Program-made: the position numbers and the translations under genes
Part shown: positions 1-7,762 of the stretch, piece after piece
Layout of the letters: each line of letters begins with the position of its first letter
How positions within the stretch are numbered: position 1 is the first letter of the stretch
Assembly: GCA_963732345.1 (NCBI GenBank)
Contig: CAVSZI010000018.1
Location: forward strand, 186,001-250,000
Direction of reading: 5' to 3'
Source: Bog-532 sp963732345
GTDB taxonomy: Bacteria; Actinomycetota; Actinomycetes; Streptosporangiales; Streptosporangiaceae
DNA length: 64,000 bases
The notes under the pieces: model-generated
What the model was told of the DNA's origin: nothing
Database searches by the model: none
The model's input: the letters and a program-made list of their open reading frames with translations, nothing else

Positions 1-317
1 ATCACCCGCTGCAGGGCCCCGCGGTCGGTCACCACGCGCGCCGTGCCCTCGATGATGACCGGGTCGGAGGCTGATTCCGTCGATATGACGCAGTACGGGT
101 CGGCGCGGAGGTTCTTGGTCTTGCGCGAGCCCGCGGCGCTGGAGAACCAGAGCGTGCTGTCGTCCCACATGCCCCAGACCGGCATCAGGTGCGGCCGCCC
201 GGTCGGCCATACGGTCGCGACCCAGTAGTTGCGGGCCGCCGTCAGTCGCTCGGCGGCCCAGGACCATTGCAGCAGGCCACTGCCTTCTTCCGGCCCGGAG
301 ATGCCGTACCCAGGCAT
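1..317 (-). CDS. PPOX-family (F420/FMN split-barrel) protein, 3' end outside window
   Basis: On the minus strand an open frame runs from the ATG at 317 past the left edge (105 codons visible). It reads as a pyridoxamine-5'-phosphate-oxidase-like split barrel: a conserved GRPHLMPVWGMWDD strand pair, followed by FSSAAGSRKTKNL, typical of the cofactor phosphate-binding strand in F420- or FMN-dependent oxidoreductases of actinobacteria. The C-terminal part is missing from the window. No strong ribosome-binding site precedes the ATG. It is divergent from the zinc-ribbon gene; the gap 318-470 shows nothing else. Substrate unknown. A second, broken PPOX gene sits at the other end of the window. Confidence 0.8.
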   Translation of the reverse strand, partial: MPGYGISGPEEGSGLLQWSWAAERLTAARNYWVATVWPTGRPHLMPVWGMWDDSTLWFSSAAGSRKTKNLRADPYCVISTESASDPVIIEGTARVVTDRGALQRV

Positions 318-470
318 GTAGGGCCGGCTAACCCTGGGGATTTCCATGCCGGCATGTTTATCACGCGGCCAGCGGCGCAGCCGGGCATATTCAAACGACG
401 CGCGGCCGCTGCCGTAAAGGGGGCATCTCGCCGCGCGACACCGGCCCCCGGTGGGGCTAACGTTGGGGCC

Positions 471-1211
471 GTGAAAGCATCTCCCGAAGCACAGTTGCGC
501 CTGCTTGAACTGGCCGACCTGGACGCCGAGCTGGCCCGGCTCGACCACCGCCGCCGAAGCCTCCCGGAAGCCGCTCAGCTCGAGCAGATCGACGCCCGCA
601 TGGGTGAGCTCCGGGACGGCATCGTCATGGGCGACGCCGAGCTGGGCGACCTGGCCGGCGAGCAGACCCGGGCCGAACGCGACGTGGAGCAGGTCCGGTC
701 ACGGATCGACCGGGACCGGGCCCGTCTCGACGGTGGGCAGGTGAGCGCCGCCCGCGAGCTGGAGAACCTCCAGTCGGAAGTGCAGTCGCTGCTGCGCCGG
801 CAGTCCGATCTCGAGGAAATCGTGCTGGACGCGATGGAGCGCCGCGAGGCCGCCGAGGGGCGCCGCGACGCCCTCGCGGCCGAGCAGGCCACCCTCACGG
901 AACAGGCCGCGGAGCTGACCGTCAGGCGGGACGCCGCGCTGGACGAGATCGGCGAGCAGGCGGGCAAGGCCGAAGGCCGCCGCACCACGGTGGCCGCCGA
1001 CGTGCCCGCGGACGTGCTCGCCCTCTACGACAAGCTCCGCGCGCAGCAGGGCGTCGGCGCGGCGATGCTGCGCCGCGGCCGCTGTGAGGGGTGCCACCTC
1101 TCGCTGCACACGGTGGACCTGAACCAGATCCGCGCGGCCGCGCCGGATGAGGTGGTGCGCTGCGAGGAATGCCGGCGGATCCTCGTGCGCACCGCCGAAT
1201 CGGGCCTGTGA
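471..1211 (+). CDS. C4 zinc-ribbon coiled-coil protein (Rv2229c-like)
   Basis: 246 residues from the GTG at 471. Roughly residues 10-190 are Glu/Arg/Ala-rich heptads that would form a long coiled-coil hairpin; the last 50 residues carry a zinc ribbon with two CxxC pairs (CEGC and CEEC). This is the architecture of the CT398/FlgZ-like family found next to RNase HI in mycobacteria and Streptomyces. Function is unproven; a nucleic-acid or protein scaffold role is usually suggested. The stop overlaps the start of the next gene (GTGA), so the two are translationally coupled. An upstream extension of the frame is possible, but it lacks coiled-coil character and looks non-coding. Confidence 0.85.
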   Translation: MKASPEAQLRLLELADLDAELARLDHRRRSLPEAAQLEQIDARMGELRDGIVMGDAELGDLAGEQTRAERDVEQVRSRIDRDRARLDGGQVSAARELENLQSEVQSLLRRQSDLEEIVLDAMERREAAEGRRDALAAEQATLTEQAAELTVRRDAALDEIGEQAGKAEGRRTTVAADVPADVLALYDKLRAQQGVGAAMLRRGRCEGCHLSLHTVDLNQIRAAAPDEVVRCEECRRILVRTAESGL

Positions 1212-2356
1212 CGGGCCCCGCGATGCGCAGGCTCATCGCCGAGGCCGACGGCGGCTCCCGCGGCAATCCGGGCCCAGCCGGGTACGGCGCCCTGGTCCGG
1301 GACGCCGACACCATGGAGGTCCTGGCCACCGAATCGGAGTACATCGGCATTGCCACCAACAACGTCGCCGAGTACTCCGGCCTCATCGCGGGCCTGCGCG
1401 CGGCCGCGCGGATTGACCCGCACGCCTCCGTCCAGGTCCGGATGGACTCCCGGCTCGTGGTGGAGCAGATGTCCGGCCGCTGGAAGATCAAGCACCCGGA
1501 CATGAAGCCGCTCGCGCTGGCCGCCGGCGAGGCCGCCCGCGGCCTCACCAAGGTGACGTACGAGTGGGTGCCGCGGGAGCGCAACAAGTTGGCGGACCGG
1601 CTCGCCAACGAGGCGATGGATTCCGCCGAACGGAACGGCGGTGGCCCTCCTACCCGGGTGAGACCCCGCCCGGCCGAGCGCCTGGCTCCCGGGCCGGACA
1701 AGCGGCCGGGCGGAAGCGGGGCCGGATGGGGGCCCGCGCAGGGGCAGGCGACGATCACGCTGCTGCTGCGGCACGGGCAGACGCCCCTCTCGGCCGAGCG
1801 GCGGTTCGCGGGCATCGGTGACATCGAGCTGACCGAGACGGGCGCGCGCCAGGCGAAGCTCGCGGGGGAGCGGCTCGCCGCGCGCGGCGGTGTCAACGTG
1901 GTCGTGACGTCCCCGTTGCGGCGGGCCCGGCAGACGGCCGAGGAGGTGGCCGCGGCCACCGGCGCGCCGGTCGAGGAGGACGCGGACTTCCGCGAGACCG
2001 ACTTCGGCGCGTGGGAGGGCCTGACCTTCACCGAGGCCCAGCGGCGGTGGCCCAAGGAGGTCGCGGAGTGGCTGGCCGACCCGGCGGCCGCGCCGCCCGG
2101 AGGCGAGAGCTTCGCCGCGGTCGCCACCCGGGTCAGGGCGGCGCGGGAACGGCTGATGGCCGCGCACCTGCGGCAGACCGTGCTGGTCGTCAGCCACGTG
2201 ACGCCGATCAAGACGCTGCTCACGGAGGCGCTGCTCGCGCCGCCCGCGGCCATGTACCGGATGCACCTCGACGTGGGGGCGTTCAGCGAGATCGACTGGT
2301 ACGCCGACGGCCCCGCGGTCGTGAGGTCACTGAACGATACCGCTCACCTGCGATAG
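1208..2356 (+). CDS. Bifunctional RNase HI / histidine (acid) phosphatase
   Basis: 382 residues from GTG 1208, which overlaps the previous stop; an alternative ATG lies at 1223. The N-terminal RNase H fold has all four acidic metal ligands: D14 in EADGG, E55 in NNVAEYSGL, D80 in MDSRL and D130 in NKLAD. A proline-rich linker at about 140-180 leads to a phosphoglycerate-mutase-like domain with the RHG motif at 188-190 and a distal SHVTPIK histidine. The fusion is the actinobacterial Rv2228c/SCO2299 type: RNase H removes RNA from RNA-DNA hybrids and the CobC-like half is an acid or alpha-ribazole phosphatase. Both active sites look intact. Confidence 0.92.
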   Translation: MTGPAMRRLIAEADGGSRGNPGPAGYGALVRDADTMEVLATESEYIGIATNNVAEYSGLIAGLRAAARIDPHASVQVRMDSRLVVEQMSGRWKIKHPDMKPLALAAGEAARGLTKVTYEWVPRERNKLADRLANEAMDSAERNGGGPPTRVRPRPAERLAPGPDKRPGGSGAGWGPAQGQATITLLLRHGQTPLSAERRFAGIGDIELTETGARQAKLAGERLAARGGVNVVVTSPLRRARQTAEEVAAATGAPVEEDADFRETDFGAWEGLTFTEAQRRWPKEVAEWLADPAAAPPGGESFAAVATRVRAARERLMAAHLRQTVLVVSHVTPIKTLLTEALLAPPAAMYRMHLDVGAFSEIDWYADGPAVVRSLNDTAHLR

Positions 2357-2505
2357 GGGACCTTTGCGGTAAGGTCGGCCGCGGCCGGTTTGCGGACGTG
2401 CGGGCTCAGGGTTACGTAAGGATGCTGCTCGATGACAACGACGGATTTTGGCGCGCCCGGCGCGCGGCGCCGGCGGCCCAGCCCGGCGCGGTCGGCCGGC
2501 TCTCG

Positions 2506-2519
2506 TAAAATTCGCAGTC
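2506..2519 (+). promoter_or_regulatory. -10-like box, possible leaderless promoter
   Basis: TAAAAT at 2506-2511 ends eight bases before the ATG at 2520, where a transcript would begin at or next to the start codon. No Shine-Dalgarno is present, so leaderless translation is a reasonable reading. No good -35 is visible. The rest of the gap 2357-2505 holds nothing recognisable. Confidence 0.35.
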
Positions 2520-3557
2520 ATGGCTGATCGTTCGCAGCTCAGCGCCCCGGGGAGCCTGCAGAACGCCACCGGCATCACGAAGACGGCGACGTCCCTCTCG
2601 GGTGAGCCGCTGGCCGAGCTGGCCGCCCAGCACAATCTGAGGCCCAGCGCGCAGCGGCCCGGGCTGCTGGAGTACCTGGGCAAGCTGTGGCAGCGCCGTC
2701 ACTTCATCGTGGCGTTCGCCACGGCGCGGAACGTCTCGATGTACACCGACGCCCGTCTCGGCCAGATCTGGCAGGTGCTCACCCCGCTGCTGAACTGTGC
2801 CGTGTACTACCTGATCTTCGGCATCCTGTTCAAGGCCAACCGGGGCGTCGAGCACTACATCCCTTACCTGGTCATCGGCGTCTTCATCTTCACCTTCACC
2901 GAGCGGTCGATCCTGGTCGGCTCGCGGGTCATGTACAACAACCTGTCGCTGATCCGCGCGCTGCAGTTCCCGCGGGCGTCGCTGCCACTGGCCTACGTCC
3001 TCGTCGAGCTGCAGCAGCTGATGTTGTCCATGGTCGTCATGGTCGTGATCGTGCTGGGCTATGGCGAGCCGCTGACCTGGTACTGGTTCCTGGCCATCCC
3101 GGTGCTGCTGCTGCAGACGCTGTTCAACCTCGGCGCAGGCTTGATCATCGCGCGGATCGGCGCCGAGCTGAACGACGTCAGCCAGCTCGTGCCGTTCCTG
3201 ACCCGCGTGTGGCGGTACTTCTGCGGGGTGATGTACAGCATCGCCACGCTGCCCGCGACGCTGCCGCTGTGGGCGAAGGAGATCCTGCAGCTCAACCCGG
3301 CGGCCGTATACATCTCGCTGATGCGCCTGGCGATCATGGAGACGCAGCGGACGAACGCTCCCGGCGCGGAGCCGTACAACGCCCTGAAGTGTGCTGCCTT
3401 CCATGCTCATCTGTCGCTTTATCAATACCAGGCGTACTGTCACCCGGAAGTGACCACGATCCAGCTCTGGGTGGCTGCCGTGGGCTGGGCGCTGCTCGCG
3501 CTGCTGGTCGGCGTCGTGTACTTCTGGCGCGCCGAGGCGCGCTTCGGCCGCGGCTGA
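2520..3557 (+). CDS. ABC-2 type polysaccharide export permease
   Basis: 345 residues from ATG 2520. After a 60-residue cytoplasmic head, six hydrophobic segments follow in the arrangement of the TagG/RfbA/Wzm permeases, including the LGQIWQVLTPLLNCAVYYLIFG entry motif and a final WVAAVGWALLALLVGVVYFW helix. It would export a lipid-linked or nucleotide-built polysaccharide across the membrane with an ABC ATPase. The partner ATPase, normally the next gene, is not in the window: the following gene is on the other strand 11 bp away. The extended periplasmic loop before the last helix has two cysteines. Membrane location and family are confident; substrate is inferred from neighbours. Confidence 0.85.
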   Translation: MADRSQLSAPGSLQNATGITKTATSLSGEPLAELAAQHNLRPSAQRPGLLEYLGKLWQRRHFIVAFATARNVSMYTDARLGQIWQVLTPLLNCAVYYLIFGILFKANRGVEHYIPYLVIGVFIFTFTERSILVGSRVMYNNLSLIRALQFPRASLPLAYVLVELQQLMLSMVVMVVIVLGYGEPLTWYWFLAIPVLLLQTLFNLGAGLIIARIGAELNDVSQLVPFLTRVWRYFCGVMYSIATLPATLPLWAKEILQLNPAAVYISLMRLAIMETQRTNAPGAEPYNALKCAAFHAHLSLYQYQAYCHPEVTTIQLWVAAVGWALLALLVGVVYFWRAEARFGRG

Positions 3558-3568
3558 CCCGTCCGGAG

Positions 3569-5407
3569 CTATACGGGAACGGGGATGGCGAACGTCTGGC
3601 CGTCGGCGGCGCGCGCATTGAGCCAGTCACGCGAGATCAGCGCGGCCAGGGTGGCCAGGGCCCATACGGTGACGGGATCGGTGTGCGGCGGCCGGAGCAG
3701 CCGTTCGGCCGCGGGCCGGCTGACGATGGCGAACAGGCCCCCGGCCGCGCCGGTGCCGAGCACGTAGTCCCGCAGGAATCCGGCCACGTCGCCGCCGTAG
3801 CCGCGCCGCCAGTCGAAGCGGGCCCGCTGACCGGGGGAAGCCGCGCCGGGCGCGCGCGCGGAGGGCTTCGCGGTGCCGCACTTCCAGTGGTCGGCGGCGA
3901 GCGGGATGTCCAGCAGCGCCGGGCACAGCGCGCCGATCGCGCCGCGGACCAGGCGGTCGTCGAGGCGTTCGGCCAGCGGTGCGGACCGGGCCGCGCGGAC
4001 CACCTGGTCGTCGAAGAACGGCTGCGCCATCACGGAGCGGATGGCATAGGCCTGCCGCGCCGCCGCGGACCATCGCCCGGCCCGGTTGACCAGGTAGAAG
4101 TCGTCCAGGGCCGGCTGGGGACGGGCGGCCACCGCGGCGGCCCACGGGGTCAGGCGGGCCAGGTACGCGGCGCGCCAGCGGGCTCGCAGCAACGGGACCC
4201 GGCGCATGGTGAGCCGGCGCAGCAACTCGGCGGAGCCCGCCGCCCGCCGCGCCGCCGATCCCGGGATGATCTTGGCGTACCCGCCGCGCAGCAGTTCGCC
4301 GCCGTGCCCGCCGATCGCGATCGCGGTGGCCGCGCCGGCGTCCGGATCGGGCCGGCCCACGTTCTCGAACGCGGACAGCATGCCGTCCGCGACCAGCACC
4401 GTGGACCGGAGCCGCCCGAGCACGTCGACCTCTTGCACCACAGGTGCCCCGTCTGCCCTCGTCCCCGTCCCCGCCACCCCTCCCGTCACGGCGATCCCAT
4501 GGACATCGTGAGCCCCGCTGGATCCGGCCGCCCCGGTGGTGCGCGGTTCGGCTATCTCGTGTTCCAGGCCCAGCTCGCGGGCGACCTGCGCCGCGACGAC
4601 CACGTCCGGGTGGTCCGGGAAGCCGTAGGTCCGGGCGCGGGCCGGCACCCCGGCGCGGGCCAGCGCCGCGGCGATCAGGCGGCTGTCCTTGCCACCGGTC
4701 AGGCTCAGTTCGACCGGCGCGGAAGCGTCCCGCAGCGGCATGACCGCCTGTACGAGCGCCTCGGCGACCCGGGCCGCCGAGGCGGGGCCGCTCAGGCCCG
4801 GCCCGGTCAGCCGGGCGTGTTCGGTCTCGGTGACCGCGCCGCCGGTGACGTGGCAGGAGGTGGCCGGGGCGAGCGCGCGTACCCCGGCGAAGGGCGTGAC
4901 GGCCCCGAGCGGGTACCCCGGGCCGAGCAGCCCGGCGTACAGCAGGGCGTCGGCGTCCCCGAGGCGGCCGGTGGCGGCCGCGGCCCAGGTCGCGCGGTCG
5001 GAGAGGACCGTCGCCCGCCCGGCCCGGGCCACGAAGACCGGGTCAACCCGGGTGATCCCGGTCCGCGCGAAAACCGTCCCGGCCGGTTCTTCCGAGGCCC
5101 AGATCGTCCCGGCGTAGGATCGCGCCGCCCCCGCGGACCCTAGCGGGCTGTATCCGGATACGCCCGGGGGAGGGCTCGGACGAGTGTATCCGGATACATA
5201 AGGTGTTTCACTGAAAGTATCCGGGTATGCGCCCCATGTAATCATCGCGGAGCGGCCGTCTGGGGCGCGCCAGATCACCTGCGCCGGGCCGGGGATGGGC
5301 ATAGCGCGTGAATCGGTTCCGCAGGCCCGTTCGGCCAGCGCCGCGCACGTGGCGGGGTCCGGGGCGCTGACGGCCAGGGTGAAGAACATGCCGTGGGCCA
5401 GTGTCAC
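3569..5407 (-). CDS. Asparagine-synthase-like amidotransferase, glutaminase-dead N-terminus
   Basis: 612 residues from GTG 5407, three bases after the upstream stop; ATG 5389 is an alternative start. The C-terminal half is an AsnB-type ATP-pyrophosphatase with the PP-loop LSLTGGKDSRL and a following YGFPDHPD segment. The N-terminal half resembles the Ntn glutaminase fold but does not begin with the catalytic Cys expected at position 2, so it cannot use glutamine in the usual way. Such AsnB-like proteins occur in surface-polysaccharide and lasso-peptide loci, where they amidate or ligate carboxylates; a role in modifying uronic acids made by the nearby dehydrogenase is inference. It is last of four minus-strand genes. 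Confidence 0.75.
   Translation of the reverse strand: MTLAHGMFFTLAVSAPDPATCAALAERACGTDSRAMPIPGPAQVIWRAPDGRSAMITWGAYPDTFSETPYVSGYTRPSPPPGVSGYSPLGSAGAARSYAGTIWASEEPAGTVFARTGITRVDPVFVARAGRATVLSDRATWAAAATGRLGDADALLYAGLLGPGYPLGAVTPFAGVRALAPATSCHVTGGAVTETEHARLTGPGLSGPASAARVAEALVQAVMPLRDASAPVELSLTGGKDSRLIAAALARAGVPARARTYGFPDHPDVVVAAQVARELGLEHEIAEPRTTGAAGSSGAHDVHGIAVTGGVAGTGTRADGAPVVQEVDVLGRLRSTVLVADGMLSAFENVGRPDPDAGAATAIAIGGHGGELLRGGYAKIIPGSAARRAAGSAELLRRLTMRRVPLLRARWRAAYLARLTPWAAAVAARPQPALDDFYLVNRAGRWSAAARQAYAIRSVMAQPFFDDQVVRAARSAPLAERLDDRLVRGAIGALCPALLDIPLAADHWKCGTAKPSARAPGAASPGQRARFDWRRGYGGDVAGFLRDYVLGTGAAGGLFAIVSRPAAERLLRPPHTDPVTVWALATLAALISRDWLNARAADGQTFAIPVPV
5150..5228. repeat. Three GTATCCGGATAC-type palindromes inside a coding region
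   Basis: The 12-bp perfect palindrome GTATCCGGATAC occurs at 5150-5161 and 5186-5197, with an imperfect third copy at 5217-5228. Spacings are 36 and 31 bp. They lie in the 5' part of the amidotransferase gene and encode a repeated VSGY in a variable region of the protein. They may be protein-binding sites, or a coding repeat that happens to be palindromic. Confidence 0.6.
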
Positions 5408-5410
5408 AGA

Positions 5411-7732
5411 TCAGGGTGCGCCGGGCAGCGAGTAGCGCTGCACCGACTTGGCCGGCGTCAGGTTCTCGGTCAGCAGCTGGTACCAGATCCTGAACACCTT
5501 CCGGGACTCGAACAACTCGATGGCCTGTGCCCTGGCCAGCGCGGCGGCCTCGCGCCATTGCCCGTCGGTGCGGAGCGCGGCGATCGCGGCCGCCATCTCC
5601 TGCGGGTTCTCGTGGATCCAGTGGGTGTCGTAGACGGTCTCCGCGCCGGGCCAGTGCCGGATAACCGGGACCGCCCCCGAGACCATGCCCTCGATGGGGG
5701 CGACGTGGGTGCTCTCGTCGTCGCTGGTGGAAAGGACGAAGCCGACCCGCCGCAGCCACGCCGGGATGTCCCGGCCCGCCTCGTCGAACACGACCGCGCC
5801 GCGCAGCAGCGGGGATCGCTGGATCCGGTGCAGCGCCGCCGCGTAATGGCCGCGCTCCTCCGGCTTCTGCCAGACCCACCAGTGGTCCCACGGCATCCCG
5901 GACTTGACGCAGAGCATGTACCGCTCGTCGTCCCGGCGCAGTTCCTCCAGCACGTCGAGGGCCAGGTCGATGCGCTTGCGCGACGGCACCATGCCGACGA
6001 ACCCAAGGCTGAACCGCGCCCCGTCGAGCTTGGGCCGGTCCAGCTGCCCGACCTCGACCGTGTTGGGCAGGGCGATGATCTTGCGGGTGGGCCAGCCGGT
6101 CATCTCGGCCACTAGCTCCGCGTAGCGCTTGTTGACCGTGACCACCTGGTCCACGGCCCTGATCTTGACCCGGTACGGGTACCGGGCGTACACCTCGAAG
6201 CGGTGCAGCCGGACGATGAGCCGGGACCTGGGCCGCTTGTTCTCGCTGTACCAGATGGCGTTCGGCCCGCACCACTCGCAGATCACGACGTCGGCCCAGC
6301 GGGAGATCTCCTGGCTGACCTCCTCGTCGTGCACGCTCAGCGACGCCCAGTGGTCGACGCGCAACTCGAGCCCGGGCTGCTGGCGCAGGTACTCCAGCAG
6401 CGGGCTGATGAACTTCAGGTCGTGCCCGGCCACCGCGACCTTGAGGACCGTGGTGCCCGGGGTGACCTCGATGCGGGGCAGCGCGTCGCTGAGGTACCGG
6501 CGGATCCGGCCGGCCGCCTTGTCCAGGGTGCAGGTCGCCGCGGCCGCCGAGGTGCGGCTGGCCGCGAGCTTCATGATGGCCGGGTCGGCGGCCGCGGCCT
6601 CGGCGATGGCCGTCACGTCGCGCAGGTCCCGCGCGAACATCGGGTAGTCCGCGCCCAGCAGCGCCTCGTGCATCGGCGTCCGGTTCAGGATGACCGGCAG
6701 CCCCAGCATGCCGAATTCCAGCACCTTGGTCGACAGCTCCAGGCTGGCGTCCAGGCTGGGGTGACGCCAGCCCAGCCCGATATCGCAGCTGGCCGCGATG
6801 CGCATGGCCCCTTCCCGGGAATGGCCGCCGCGCCACACCACACCGCTGGCAGGCACCTCCGGCGGGGAAGAACGCGGGCTCGGGTCGCCCAGCGCCGCGC
6901 GCATCCGGCGCTGGTAGCCCGGGTCACCGGGGTCGCTGTGGATCTTGTCGCCGACCATGTGCAGCTCGGCCCGGACCCCGCCCGCGGCCAGCAGCCCGGG
7001 CAGCTGGGTCATCTCGTAGGTGTTCCAGCGAGGGGCGAACTTGCCGGTGTAGACGAGCCGCAGCACCCCGTCGGGCTCCTGCGGCGTCCCGGGCAGCGCC
7101 GGGGCGGGCGGCACGACCGGCGGGAACAGCACGCACTTGCCGCAGGCCTCGGCGACGCTCCCCTCGAGGAAGCACCGCAGCTCCTCGGTCTGGCACAGCA
7201 CGTACTGCGAGGCCTCCGCCACGCCGGCCAGCCAGCTCACCGCGTCCGGCGTCATCTCGGGGATCGACTGCGGGATGTCGGTCAGGTAGGTCCAGAGCCG
7301 GCCGCGGAACGCGTCGTCCGTCACCACCTGGGAGACCAGCCGGCGGCCGCGCAGGACCACGATGTCGTGCCGGCGCTCCGCGTCGACCGCGGTCAGCACC
7401 TGGGACGCCTGCGCGGGGCTGAGCCCCCGGGCCGTGACGCCCTCCAGTAGCCGTTCCTCGGCGGGCCGCCGGATGGTGACGCCCGGCTCGCCCTCCAGCG
7501 GGGTCAGCAGCCGGGCCGTCTGCACCGGCGCCTTCAGCACCAGCGTCACCGCGCATCCGGCCCGGGCCAGCGCCAGGACCATGGACTGCACCCAGACGGC
7601 GGACCCGTCGATCAGGTTCAGGTTGACGTCGCCGTACACCAGGGCCGAGCGTGACCTGGCCGCGCTCGCGGCGGCCCTGTCGTCACCGGGCGGCGGGAGC
7701 TCCGGCCCCGATTCGGCCAGCGGTCCTGACAT
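5411..7732 (-). CDS. Double-module GT-B glycosyltransferase
   Basis: 773 residues, about twice the usual GT4 size. It appears to hold two GT-B units in tandem. Unit 1 (about 30-400) has LVYTGKFAPRW and a C-domain donor-site segment with ELSTKVLEFGMLGLPVIL. Unit 2 (about 415-760) has LGFVGMVPSRKRIDLALDVL and STSDDESTHVAPIEGMVSGAVPVI, the E-x7-E-like nucleotide-sugar site of GT4 enzymes. No membrane segment is seen. It would add one or two sugars to the surface polysaccharide. The next gene starts a few bases after its stop, so they form one operon. Donor and acceptor are unknown. Confidence 0.8.
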   Translation of the reverse strand: MSGPLAESGPELPPPGDDRAAASAARSRSALVYGDVNLNLIDGSAVWVQSMVLALARAGCAVTLVLKAPVQTARLLTPLEGEPGVTIRRPAEERLLEGVTARGLSPAQASQVLTAVDAERRHDIVVLRGRRLVSQVVTDDAFRGRLWTYLTDIPQSIPEMTPDAVSWLAGVAEASQYVLCQTEELRCFLEGSVAEACGKCVLFPPVVPPAPALPGTPQEPDGVLRLVYTGKFAPRWNTYEMTQLPGLLAAGGVRAELHMVGDKIHSDPGDPGYQRRMRAALGDPSPRSSPPEVPASGVVWRGGHSREGAMRIAASCDIGLGWRHPSLDASLELSTKVLEFGMLGLPVILNRTPMHEALLGADYPMFARDLRDVTAIAEAAAADPAIMKLAASRTSAAAATCTLDKAAGRIRRYLSDALPRIEVTPGTTVLKVAVAGHDLKFISPLLEYLRQQPGLELRVDHWASLSVHDEEVSQEISRWADVVICEWCGPNAIWYSENKRPRSRLIVRLHRFEVYARYPYRVKIRAVDQVVTVNKRYAELVAEMTGWPTRKIIALPNTVEVGQLDRPKLDGARFSLGFVGMVPSRKRIDLALDVLEELRRDDERYMLCVKSGMPWDHWWVWQKPEERGHYAAALHRIQRSPLLRGAVVFDEAGRDIPAWLRRVGFVLSTSDDESTHVAPIEGMVSGAVPVIRHWPGAETVYDTHWIHENPQEMAAAIAALRTDGQWREAAALARAQAIELFESRKVFRIWYQLLTENLTPAKSVQRYSLPGAP

Positions 7733-7762
7733 GAACGATGCCCTCCTCGTCGAAACGTCGGG

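Noticed and set aside
922..2266. Long minus-strand open frames opposite the RNase HI gene
   Set aside because: Arg/Ala/Pro-rich antisense of a well-supported gene; typical open shadow frames in 72% GC DNA.
2687..5143. 818-codon plus-strand frame crossing the permease and the amidotransferase
   Set aside because: It runs out of phase through one real gene and antisense through another, with a shadow composition (Arg, Gly, Pro).
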